Positions 1 through 7,345 of a stretch of 7,635 bases of DNA are shown one piece after another. The notes beneath the pieces are model-generated. The model was not told the DNA's origin, did no database searches, and saw only the letters and a program-made list of their open reading frames with translations. The stretch comes from an uncultured bacterium (GTDB taxonomy: Bacteria; Cyanobacteriota; Vampirovibrionia; Gastranaerophilales; Gastranaerophilaceae). Numbering within the stretch: position 1 is the stretch's first letter; each line of letters starts with the position of its first letter. A program made the position numbers and the translations under genes. The stretch spans positions 1-7,635 of the forward strand of contig USCK01000087.1 of assembly GCA_900553205.1 (NCBI GenBank). The letters run 5' to 3'.

Positions 1-1403
1 TTAACAATTATGGAATATATAATGTTGTTGCTACATTTATAATTGCATTTACATTCCTAAGTGGTCCATTGAGTTCTGCAACTCAAAGATTTTTAAGTTT
101 TGAACTTGGCAGAAAAAACTATGAACAAGCGAATAAAGTATTTAATTTGAGCCTATTAGGATATGTTCTAATGGCATTAGTACTTGTCATTATAATAGAA
201 ATTGTAGGCTTTTGGTTTATAAACAGTAAAATGCAAATACCTGATGGGCGATATACGGCAACAATATGGACTTTCCAACTATCTTTGTTTGCATTGGTGT
301 TTTCTTTACTAAAAACACCTTTCGATGCATTGATAACATCTCATGAAAGAATGTCATTCTATGCTTATATGAGTATTATTGAAGTTTTAATGAAATTGGC
401 AAATGCAATATTGTTGCAGTATGTTACATTTGATAAACTTATTACTTATGCTATAATCCAATTGGCTATTATAATTATAGTGGTGAGTTGTGAGTATATA
501 TATAGCAAAAGGCAATTCTCTTATTTCATAATCAAAAGAATTTGGGACAAAGATTTGTTTAAACGCCTTTTGTCTTTTTCTGGTTGGACATTGCTTAGTT
601 CTGCTTCTACAATGGCCGCCAATCAAGGTGTAACTATTATCTTGAATGTCTATTGTGGAGTAGTAGTAAATGCTGCCATGGGAATAGCACAACAAGTTAG
701 TACTTCGATTAATCAGTTTGTCACAAATTTTCAGGTATCCTTCAATCCGCAAATTGTGAAATACTATTCGGCAAGAGAATTAGATCTTATGAGGAAACTT
801 GTTTATCGGGCATCAAAATTTTCATATATGTTATTATTTATGATTATTTGTCCAGTCATATTCAATATTGATTTTATTCTGAAGATATGGTTGAAAACGC
901 CTCCGGAGAATGCCGGACTGTTCTGTGCTTATCTAATGGTTTGGTCATTGCTTGAGTCTTTAATGGCACCATTGTGGACTTCAATTACCGCTACAGGGAA
1001 AATAATGGTTTATCATATTTGTATGAGCGCACTTATTATCTTGGTATTCCTTTTGTCATGGATATGTTTGGGATTTGGGCTTCCACCAGAGTCGGTTCTT
1101 ATAGTAAAATGTCTTGTAGATGTTGTTTTACTGATAGTAAGAATGGGTTTTGTTAAGAAACTCCTAGGTTTTTCTTTGGAATCTTTTGCAAAAGAAGTTA
1201 TAATACCAGTTTCTTTTACTACATTATTGTTTGCCTTCCCTATGTATTTCGTTTCTGAATTCCTCGCAGAAAGTTGGATGAAATTATTCACAATGTTAAC
1301 TTCATTTGTGCTTTTATATATACCAGTTACTTTCTATGTCGTGTTGTCAAAACATGAGAGAGGAATGATAATAAAAACTATAAAAAATAAATTTTCAAGA
1401 TAA
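1..1403 (+). CDS. wzx: Wzx-type polysaccharide flippase, 5' end cut by window edge
   Basis: Multi-pass inner-membrane protein of the polysaccharide transporter (PST/MATE-like) group, expected to flip the lipid-linked repeat unit to the periplasmic side. The frame is open to the left edge (first whole codon at base 3), giving about 466 visible residues. A TTG at 69 is an internal codon, because the residues before it (NNYGIYNVV, then a hydrophobic stretch) belong to the same protein. Family-like stretches are YGIYNVV, LSSATQRFLSFELG, an ANQG motif followed by VVNAAMGIAQQV, and NQFVTNFQVSFNPQIVK. Many hydrophobic helices follow to a basic C-terminus. From the usual place of YGIYNVV in Bacteroides flippases, roughly 40 N-terminal residues are missing. 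The TAA lies two bases before the next ATG, so the two genes are probably translated together. The flippase assignment is firm; the sugar substrate cannot be read from sequence. Confidence 0.92.
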   Translation, partial: NNYGIYNVVATFIIAFTFLSGPLSSATQRFLSFELGRKNYEQANKVFNLSLLGYVLMALVLVIIIEIVGFWFINSKMQIPDGRYTATIWTFQLSLFALVFSLLKTPFDALITSHERMSFYAYMSIIEVLMKLANAILLQYVTFDKLITYAIIQLAIIIIVVSCEYIYSKRQFSYFIIKRIWDKDLFKRLLSFSGWTLLSSASTMAANQGVTIILNVYCGVVVNAAMGIAQQVSTSINQFVTNFQVSFNPQIVKYYSARELDLMRKLVYRASKFSYMLLFMIICPVIFNIDFILKIWLKTPPENAGLFCAYLMVWSLLESLMAPLWTSITATGKIMVYHICMSALIILVFLLSWICLGFGLPPESVLIVKCLVDVVLLIVRMGFVKKLLGFSLESFAKEVIIPVSFTTLLFAFPMYFVSEFLAESWMKLFTMLTSFVLLYIPVTFYVVLSKHERGMIIKTIKNKFSR

Positions 1404-1405
1404 AT

Positions 1406-2458
1406 ATGACTTCAATTATTTCTACATCAAGAAATGGAAATTTCAAAGTAATTTCCAAGAGAATACCAATGTTAGATTATGCAAGATTATTGACAGCATT
1501 CCTTGTAATCTATGGTCATTTGTTCCCTTATGAACCTAACAATTACGTTCGTGCATTTATTTACCAATTCCATATGCCATTGTTTTTTGTCATCAGTGGA
1601 ATGTTGCATAAATATAATGGCTCCGTGCAGTTGTATAAATATGTCAGAACGATATTGGTACCTGTTGTGTCCTTTGCTTTTTTATTTTTTATAGTCACAG
1701 GCTTGTTATATTCCTATGACTATGGTAATTACAAAGAATCTGTCTTACCCGAAATCTGGGGGGGCAGCTTGTGGAATACATATATTAGTTATTTTATTTT
1801 TAGCATAAAAGGTATGTGCAAAGGAACTGTGATGTTAGATGGACCTTGTTGGTTTTTGATAGCTCTGTTTTATTGTAAAATATTTACTGACATATGTATA
1901 TTAAAGAAACTGATGGGAATATTGGCATTGGCAGTACTTTTCTTTGTGTTATGTATGCATGTACATAAGTATTTGTTCGTGGCAAATGCTGTTATGGCAA
2001 TGCCGTTTTATTGGCTTGGTTATGTTTATAAGGATAAGCTGTTAGCTGTAGCGAAAACGAAGCATCCTCTTGTTTTGTCCTTATTTACTTTTTGTACTGT
2101 TTTATTGATAATGTTTATAAATGGTTCTGTTAGTATGTGGAATGTCTCTTTTGGAGCTTATGGCAATTTTAGCATACCTCTTTTTTATATGCAAGGATTT
2201 GTTGGAACATTAATGATATTGTCGTTGTGTTCCATAATGAACAAATCTTATCCAATAATAACGAAATGTGCCAATTCTCTAATAAGTATATTAGGATTGC
2301 AAGCCCTGTTTATTTTCTTATCTGATAATTTCTTGAAAGTAGAATGGACTTATCTTGAGGCAATATTTGTGAGTAGCGTAATTATGCTATTGTGTATAGG
2401 TAGCAATAAAATAATAATTCGGTATTGCCCAATGTTAATTGGAAAATCTAAAAAATAA
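1406..2458 (+). CDS. Acyltransferase-3 family membrane O-acyltransferase
   Basis: A 350-residue integral membrane protein of the acyltransferase-3 family (OafA/WecH/fucose 4-O-acetylase type), likely adding an acetyl or other acyl group to a sugar of the repeat unit. The N-terminus carries the family signature: D24 and R27 in LDYARLL, the likely catalytic H38 in VIYGHLF, and FHMPLFFVISG at 55-65. GPCWFLIALF around 146-155 matches the later 'WFL' motif of the family. About ten hydrophobic helices follow, ending in a basic tail. The ATG at 1406 sits two bases after the flippase stop. A second Met at residue 22 (ATG at 1469) lies too close to D24 to be preferred, although the first 20 residues look dispensable. 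A run of seven G's at 1758-1764 encodes Trp118-Gly119-Gly120 and stands out in this AT-rich gene. The acyl donor and sugar acceptor are unknown. Confidence 0.88.
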   Translation: MTSIISTSRNGNFKVISKRIPMLDYARLLTAFLVIYGHLFPYEPNNYVRAFIYQFHMPLFFVISGMLHKYNGSVQLYKYVRTILVPVVSFAFLFFIVTGLLYSYDYGNYKESVLPEIWGGSLWNTYISYFIFSIKGMCKGTVMLDGPCWFLIALFYCKIFTDICILKKLMGILALAVLFFVLCMHVHKYLFVANAVMAMPFYWLGYVYKDKLLAVAKTKHPLVLSLFTFCTVLLIMFINGSVSMWNVSFGAYGNFSIPLFYMQGFVGTLMILSLCSIMNKSYPIITKCANSLISILGLQALFIFLSDNFLKVEWTYLEAIFVSSVIMLLCIGSNKIIIRYCPMLIGKSKK

Positions 2459-2464
2459 TAAACA

Positions 2465-3190
2465 ATGAATATAGCTTTAATTTTTGCAGGAGGGGTAGGC
2501 TCCCGAATGCATACTAAGTCACGTCCCAAGCAGTTTTTGGAACTGAATGGTAAGCCTGTGATAATTTATACGCTTGAGTTATTCGATAATCATCCTCAGA
2601 TAGACAAGATTGTTGTTGTCTGTGTGGAACCTTGGATTCCATTTTTAAAGAAAATGCTCAAGAAGTTTGAGATAAACAAAGTGGCTACAATTATTCCTGG
2701 TGGAGAGACAGGACAGGATTCTATCTACAATGGTCTTTGTGCTACAGAAACGCTTTCCAAAGGAATGGAAGACAAAACGACAGTTTTGATTCATGATGGT
2801 GTCCGCCCTTTGATAACGGAAGAAACCATCAGTGCCAATCTTGAAAAAGTTAAGGATAGTGGATCTTGTATCACCTGTATTCCTGCAACAGAGACCTTTG
2901 TTGTGAAGAAAGGAGATGGTTCGTTAGATATTCCAGAACGATCAGCTTCTCTTATAGCTCGTGCTCCACAGAGTTTCATCTTAAAAGATATTCTGTCAGC
3001 TCATCGTAAAGCAATAGCTGAAGGACGGCATGACTTTATTGACAGTTGTACAATGATGAGTCATTATGGCTATAAGTTAGGCTTGATAGAAGGACCTATG
3101 GAAAATATTAAGATAACCACACCTACGGATTATTTTATCTTCCGTGCAATGGTAGAGGTTCATGAAAATCAACAGATATTTGGATTTTAA
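2465..3190 (+). CDS. IspD/TarI-family cytidylyltransferase
   Basis: A 241-residue soluble nucleotidyltransferase that should transfer CMP from CTP to a phosphorylated alditol or similar small molecule. It has the IspD/TarI fold markers: the N-terminal loop FAGGVGSRM (8-15), PKQFLELNGKP (21-31), GGETGQDSIYNG (79-90), DGVRP (111-115) with the metal-binding Asp, the ATET segment (141-144), and NIKITTPTDY (214-223) with the basic residue near the C-terminus. Length is typical. FIDSC and ENIKITTPTDY look more like TarI (ribitol-5-phosphate cytidylyltransferase) than housekeeping IspD. Its place in a polysaccharide operon, two genes before a LicD protein, also argues against the isoprenoid role. 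The Arg usual after the GG of the third motif appears replaced (G83/Q84). The gene looks somewhat richer in G+C than its membrane-protein neighbours. The family call is secure; the substrate is inferred. CDP-ribitol is one candidate. Confidence 0.9.
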   Translation: MNIALIFAGGVGSRMHTKSRPKQFLELNGKPVIIYTLELFDNHPQIDKIVVVCVEPWIPFLKKMLKKFEINKVATIIPGGETGQDSIYNGLCATETLSKGMEDKTTVLIHDGVRPLITEETISANLEKVKDSGSCITCIPATETFVVKKGDGSLDIPERSASLIARAPQSFILKDILSAHRKAIAEGRHDFIDSCTMMSHYGYKLGLIEGPMENIKITTPTDYFIFRAMVEVHENQQIFGF

Positions 3191-3201
3191 AAACAATAAA
3201 A

Positions 3202-4248
3202 ATGTTTGGATTTAGTAATCAGATTGTTCAAGAAGATTTAGAAAGAATCTATTTGTCAAATATTTCCTGGGATATCTTTAATGGGAAGACAGTATTAGTG
3301 ACTGGAGCCAATGCTATGCTTGGCACTTATACTGCCTATTTCTTTCTGTTTTTGGCAAAAGTAAAAAACATATCGGTCAAGACGGTTGTGCTGACACGAA
3401 CTCTTTCGAAGACAGAGATTTTATATAAGGATTTCTTAGGGGAACACTATTTTGATATTATCAATCAAGATATTGTGATGCCTATCCATTATGGAGGAAG
3501 TATTGATTATATCTTTCATTTTGCAGGCAATGCATCTCCAAAGTTTATCAATACGGACCCTGTCGGCATATTGAAAAGCAACTTGATTGGAACAATGAAT
3601 GTTTTGGACTTGGCAAAAGAAAAACAGACTTCACGTTTGTTGTTTGCTTCGACAAGAGAGGTATATGGGGCAGTTTCAGCAACATTATTAACAGAAACTT
3701 CATTTGGATATTTAGATCCGATGGAAAATCGCTCGTGTTATCCAGAGAGTAAGCGAGCTGCAGAGAGTCTTCTCAGAAGTTATTTCATTCAATATGGGGT
3801 GAATAGTGTGAGTGTTCGTATAGCACATAGCTATGGTCCTGGTATGAAAATTGATAACGATGGTCGTGTGATGGCAGATTTTATATCAAATGCCGTTCAT
3901 CGTCAAGATATAGTATTGAAGAGTACAGGGGATGCCGTGCGTGCATTTTGTTATGTTTCAGATACAGTAGTAGGTATGATATTAGCATTACTAAAAGGAA
4001 AAGCTGGTGAAGCCTACAATTTGGCAAACGAGTTGGAACCATATCCTATAAGAGATGTTGCTAATCTTATTTGCAATAGTTTCCCTGAGAGAAATATAAA
4101 TGTTATTTTTGCTGGTGAACAACCTAATGGAGGATATTGTAATTATCCACGTGTAGCATTGGATATGGCTAAAATTGAGAAACTTGGTTTTAAGCCACAA
4201 GTTAAATTAAATGAAGGAGTAAGACGTACTGTTTTAAGTTTTGATTAG
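3202..4248 (+). CDS. Extended-SDR NAD-dependent epimerase/dehydratase
   Basis: A 348-residue cytosolic oxidoreductase of the extended short-chain dehydrogenase family, likely acting on a nucleotide-linked sugar or the precursor made with the preceding cytidylyltransferase. A Rossmann nucleotide-binding loop, TGANAMLG, is at 34-41; its middle position, normally Gly in TGxxGxxG, is Ala. Other landmarks are HFAGNASP at 106-113, the catalytic ST at 150-151 in FASTREVYG, the Tyr180-x-x-x-Lys184 pair in CYPESKRAAE, RIAHSYGPGM at 206-215, and FCYVSD at 249-254. The STREVYG and CYPESKR context resembles UDP-glucuronate decarboxylases and dTDP-glucose dehydratases more than alcohol dehydrogenases such as TarJ. 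The ATG lies 11 bases after the cytidylyltransferase stop, behind an A-rich stretch. Dehydratase, decarboxylase, epimerase and reductase all remain possible. The fold call is firm and the reaction is not. Confidence 0.88.
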   Translation: MFGFSNQIVQEDLERIYLSNISWDIFNGKTVLVTGANAMLGTYTAYFFLFLAKVKNISVKTVVLTRTLSKTEILYKDFLGEHYFDIINQDIVMPIHYGGSIDYIFHFAGNASPKFINTDPVGILKSNLIGTMNVLDLAKEKQTSRLLFASTREVYGAVSATLLTETSFGYLDPMENRSCYPESKRAAESLLRSYFIQYGVNSVSVRIAHSYGPGMKIDNDGRVMADFISNAVHRQDIVLKSTGDAVRAFCYVSDTVVGMILALLKGKAGEAYNLANELEPYPIRDVANLICNSFPERNINVIFAGEQPNGGYCNYPRVALDMAKIEKLGFKPQVKLNEGVRRTVLSFD

Positions 4249-4252
4249 TAGT

Positions 4253-5038
4253 ATGAAAAAAGAAATTACAATGGAGGAATTGAGAGCTATTCAGCTTGAT
4301 ATTCTTGATAAGATTCATGCGTTTTGTACAGAGCGTGGTATTCGCTATTCTTTAGGTGGTGGTACTCTTTTGGGGGCAGTTCGACATAAAGGATATATTC
4401 CTTGGGATGATGACATAGATATTATGTTGCCTCGTCCTGACTATGATCGATTTTTGAAAGAGTTTGAAGGTAAATATGCAGAGTTAATTCTTCAACATTA
4501 TGATAATGACATTACATGTTGTATTCCATTTGCCAAAGTATATGACAATAGAACGGTACTGATAGAGAAAGTTCAGAAAAGTGGAATATACATTGATGTC
4601 TTTCCTATTGATGGCCTTCCTGAAGAAAGTAGAATCCATGAATATCTGACTCTGTATCATAAATATCTGCACAAGATATATTTTATGACCCCTTTTTATT
4701 TGGTTACGGGGTCTTTAATGAACAGAGTAAAGTATTATGTAAAAAAGGTATTATTTCCACCACGCAAAAAGTATATAGCTGATTTCTATTCATACTTATT
4801 GTCTTTCAATTTTGGCAAATCGGTAAATGCCGGTGCCATTTGTGGCGTTTATGCAGAAAAAGAGTTGATGCCAAGAAAGACCTTTGAAAGTTATATAACT
4901 GTGGAGTTTGAGGGTCGTCATTATATGGCAATAAGAGATTATGATGCTTATTTGACCAAGCATTATGGTGATTATATGCAGCTTCCTCCTAAAGAGAAGC
5001 AAGTGAGTCACCATGTTTTTACGGCATATTGGAAGTAA
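4253..5038 (+). CDS. LicD-family phosphotransferase
   Basis: A 261-residue protein of the LicD/fukutin-related nucleotidyltransferase fold, which moves a phospho-linked group (phosphocholine, ribitol-phosphate or similar) from a CDP donor onto a glycan. The signature is complete: GGTLLGAVRHKG at 36-47, IPWDDDIDIMLPR at 49-61 with the metal-binding acidic cluster 52-56, DYDRF at 63-67, and YIDVFPIDGLPE at 113-124. The ATG at 4253 is preferred. An in-frame TTG at 4241 would overlap the dehydrogenase stop and add only four residues, and the ATG is four bases past that stop. The protein looks soluble or membrane-associated, with no signal peptide. With the two genes upstream it forms a plausible make-and-transfer module for a CDP-linked substituent. 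No choline kinase or transporter gene is in the window, which weakly favours a non-choline group. Confidence 0.92.
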   Translation: MKKEITMEELRAIQLDILDKIHAFCTERGIRYSLGGGTLLGAVRHKGYIPWDDDIDIMLPRPDYDRFLKEFEGKYAELILQHYDNDITCCIPFAKVYDNRTVLIEKVQKSGIYIDVFPIDGLPEESRIHEYLTLYHKYLHKIYFMTPFYLVTGSLMNRVKYYVKKVLFPPRKKYIADFYSYLLSFNFGKSVNAGAICGVYAEKELMPRKTFESYITVEFEGRHYMAIRDYDAYLTKHYGDYMQLPPKEKQVSHHVFTAYWK

Positions 5039-5067
5039 AGTTTAAAAAGTCTAAAAATAAACAACAA

Positions 5068-6108
5068 ATGATATATTTAGTAGTACAAGATTGGTCTAAC
5101 ACGACCAACAATCATGCAGGTATAAAATACTTGTGCAACCGATTGCAACAAAAGCATCCCGATGAGTTTGAAGTTATTTTGATACCAGATTTTTATCAAG
5201 GCTTTTCTTCAAACTTGCTATTGCGTAAGATTAATATGTTCCTTGCACGAAGGAAATTCTTTAGCAGATTGAATCAGGTTTATAGAGAACTGTGCGCTAA
5301 GTTGAAAACTGGCGATAAGGTTTTCTTGATGGAATATATGGAACAGCTATGTCCTCAGGTGTCCTTGGCCGAGCGATTAAAACATAGTCATCCTTATCTT
5401 TCTATTTATGCAATGGTACATTTGGTACCAGAAAAATTGAATGACGATTTTTCGCAAGAAGAGTATACAAAATGGATAAAGCCTATAGACTACATTGTGA
5501 CATTAGGTTCTTCTTTGACTAGATACTTTATAGAAAGAGGTTTCGATGAGAGCAAGATAATAACCACGTTTCATTATGTAGAAAACGATTATTATAAAGT
5601 AGCGGATAGATTACCATCACGAAAGTCAATAACAGTCATTGCAATGGGGAATCAAATGCGTAATGTATCTCTTTTGCATGATATTGTTTTGCAATTGCCT
5701 CAAGTAAAATTTATTGTCTGTCAAGGAGTTGTAAATATGGAAAATGAATTTGCAGACTGTACCAATGTTTCTCTTATCCCATTTGTCTCTGAAGCTAAGT
5801 TAAGAGATTATATGGCTTCTGCTGATGTTTCACTAAATGTGATGAAAGATACAATCGGCAGCAATGTGATTGTTACTTCAATGGCTATGGGCTTGGCTAT
5901 GGTTTGTAGTGATGTTGGCTCTATTCGTGATTATTGCAATGATTCAAATTGCCTTTTCGCTAACACTACCCAAGATTTTGTTAAGGCGGTAAAGGCTCTG
6001 TCTGAGAATGTTGATAGATTAAATGGTATGAAGCAGGCTTCATTAAAAAAGTCATCAGACTTGACAATAGGTAATTTCTATAATAATATTAAACCGTATT
6101 TTTGTTAG
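5068..6108 (+). CDS. GT-B-like glycosyltransferase
   Basis: A protein of about 346 residues, likely a cytoplasmic GT-B glycosyltransferase (GT4-like) that adds one sugar to the repeat unit. The N-terminal half begins with a strand, MIYLVVQDW, followed by NNHAGIKYLCNRL. The C-terminal half has the Rossmann-like order seen in GT4 enzymes: VIAMGNQMRN, then DTIGSN (261-266), SMAMGLAMV (271-279) and SDVGSIRDY (281-289). The acidic residue usual before 'MAxG' in the GT4 EX7E motif is Ser here, so it is not a textbook member. The start is a choice: ATG at 5029 overlaps the LicD stop by ten bases and adds MEVKFKKSKNKQQ, which looks like translated leader. ATG at 5068 has an A-rich upstream and begins exactly at the first strand, so it is preferred. 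Donor and acceptor are unknown. Confidence 0.82.
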   Translation: MIYLVVQDWSNTTNNHAGIKYLCNRLQQKHPDEFEVILIPDFYQGFSSNLLLRKINMFLARRKFFSRLNQVYRELCAKLKTGDKVFLMEYMEQLCPQVSLAERLKHSHPYLSIYAMVHLVPEKLNDDFSQEEYTKWIKPIDYIVTLGSSLTRYFIERGFDESKIITTFHYVENDYYKVADRLPSRKSITVIAMGNQMRNVSLLHDIVLQLPQVKFIVCQGVVNMENEFADCTNVSLIPFVSEAKLRDYMASADVSLNVMKDTIGSNVIVTSMAMGLAMVCSDVGSIRDYCNDSNCLFANTTQDFVKAVKALSENVDRLNGMKQASLKKSSDLTIGNFYNNIKPYFC

Positions 6109-6109
6109 A

Positions 6110-7276
6110 ATGTCATTACGTTATGTATTTTTCTTTATAGCAATGATATTTGCTGTCTTTGGGAATTCTTATATCTCTGACTATATAGGATATACAATGC
6201 GAACTACAGTTGCATTTACATTATTACTTATTTATTGTATATTTAAATTATCAAAAGGGGAATATTCTCACAAATTGGATAAATCATATTATCTTTTTTT
6301 ATGGACAGGCATATTGATATATTTGTTTCATGTTGTTTTGAAGCATAATTACTTTCAAAGTATGTTGACAATGGTTTATTTGCCATGTATCTTCTACGTG
6401 TTTTTTCTTAAATTTAATAATAAAGAAAAGAAAATAGTTCAAGTTTCCTTGTTAATATTCTTTGTCACAAACTGCATAATGGCAATTTGGGAACATTATC
6501 ATGTTGTATATTTTATTCCACATGAAATATCAAGGATGGATTTAGCGGAATCGTGGACTTTCAGAGCGCGAGCAATGTTGGGACATCCTTTGGCTAATGC
6601 TTTGATTATGTCAACTATGATTGTCTATATATTAGCAAGCGATTTGGACTTTAAAATTAAAATGCTATTATTTTTGTTAGGCGAATATGCTCTTTTATGT
6701 TTTAATGCTCGTTCAGGTATATTGTGTACAACGTGTTGCTCCTTGCCGATTATATTCAAAAATATAAAATTACAAAAAAAGTCAACTCGGAAGTATTATT
6801 TCTTAATAATTTTCAGTTTCTTTGTTTATGCAACATATTATGTTTTGAATAGTGATATTGGTGGTCGACTAGTTAATCTAAGTTCAAACCAAGGTTTCTT
6901 AAATGATAGCAGTAGCCTTGCAAGATTAGAGATTTTAGATTTTGTAAATTATATAAGCTTACAGGATTTCTTGTATGGCAATCCTGATGGATACGAAAGA
7001 ATTTTGGTTGTAATGAATTTAATGGGAGTTGAAAATGGATTTGTGACAATTGTTTTGTACTATGGCATCATTGGAGGTGTCCTATTGTTTGTATTTATGA
7101 ACAAATTCTACTGGAATAATATGAAGAAATTAGGAATGTTAGAGCGTAGCTGCATTTTTATATGTTATTGGGGTATAGGTTTTACAAATCCTCATATAGC
7201 ATACTCTTTAGCATGGTATTATTTCTTTTTTGATTACTTCGCATTTACTCCGAATAGGATAAAAACTTCTAAATAA
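6110..7276 (+). CDS. wzy: O-antigen polymerase/ligase-like membrane protein (probable Wzy)
   Basis: A 388-residue, very hydrophobic multi-pass membrane protein that most likely polymerises the flipped repeat units on the periplasmic side. Features of the O-antigen ligase/polymerase family are FRARAMLGHPLANAL at 151-165 (an Arg-rich loop leading into 'GHPxxxA'), FNARSGIL at 198-205, a large hydrophilic loop around 247-310 with SSSLARLEILDF and a conserved-type Arg272, and ENGFVTIVLYYGIIGGV near the end. The ATG follows the glycosyltransferase TAG by one base, so translation is probably coupled. Together with the flippase at the left edge it marks a Wzx/Wzy-dependent pathway. The polymerase role is inferred from context: WaaL ligases share these motifs, but a ligase is less expected inside a Wzx-bearing cluster. 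Runs of seven T (6294-6300) and seven A (6774-6780) fit the AT-rich composition. Confidence 0.85.
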   Translation: MSLRYVFFFIAMIFAVFGNSYISDYIGYTMRTTVAFTLLLIYCIFKLSKGEYSHKLDKSYYLFLWTGILIYLFHVVLKHNYFQSMLTMVYLPCIFYVFFLKFNNKEKKIVQVSLLIFFVTNCIMAIWEHYHVVYFIPHEISRMDLAESWTFRARAMLGHPLANALIMSTMIVYILASDLDFKIKMLLFLLGEYALLCFNARSGILCTTCCSLPIIFKNIKLQKKSTRKYYFLIIFSFFVYATYYVLNSDIGGRLVNLSSNQGFLNDSSSLARLEILDFVNYISLQDFLYGNPDGYERILVVMNLMGVENGFVTIVLYYGIIGGVLLFVFMNKFYWNNMKKLGMLERSCIFICYWGIGFTNPHIAYSLAWYYFFFDYFAFTPNRIKTSK

Positions 7277-7333
7277 ATGAAACGATTTTTTAATAAATTG
7301 TGCAAAATTCTTTTGGATGGTTTAATTCTATAA
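7277..7333 (+). CDS. Tiny 18-codon ORF abutting wzy
   Basis: The wzy TAA is followed with no gap by an ATG that opens an 18-residue frame, MKRFFNKLCKILLDGLIL, ending in TAA. It is basic at the front and hydrophobic after that, like the first helix of a larger protein. No family is recognisable. It could be the remnant of a gene whose body has been lost, a leader that couples translation to the next ORF, or chance. The TAAATG junction resembles the tight junctions elsewhere in the operon, which is the only argument for it being translated. Confidence 0.25.
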   Translation: MKRFFNKLCKILLDGLIL

Positions 7334-7345
7334 AATGATGAATAA

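Noticed and set aside
69..71. TTG as the start codon of the flippase gene
   Set aside because: The frame is open back to the window edge and the residues before it (YGIYNVV and a hydrophobic helix) are typical flippase sequence, so the gene is partial and its true start lies outside.
387..752. Reverse-strand open frame of 121 codons inside the flippase gene
   Set aside because: It is antisense to a clear flippase region and has no recognisable domain or sensible composition; the same holds for the other reverse-strand frames in the window.
2465..3190. Housekeeping IspD of the isoprenoid pathway
   Set aside because: The operon context and TarI-like C-terminal motifs point to a polysaccharide precursor role, although the fold is shared.
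4241..4252. TTG start of the LicD gene giving four extra residues
   Set aside because: An ATG four bases after the previous stop gives a normal LicD N-terminus; the upstream TTG overlaps the dehydrogenase and has no supporting signal.
4687..4713. GACCCC/GGGGTC inverted repeat as a terminator
   Set aside because: A six-base stem with a 15-base loop lies inside the LicD coding sequence, with no U tract of note; most likely chance.
6294..6300. T7 tract in wzy (and A7 at 6774-6780) as slippage sites
   Set aside because: Runs of this length are expected by chance in such AT-rich membrane-protein genes.
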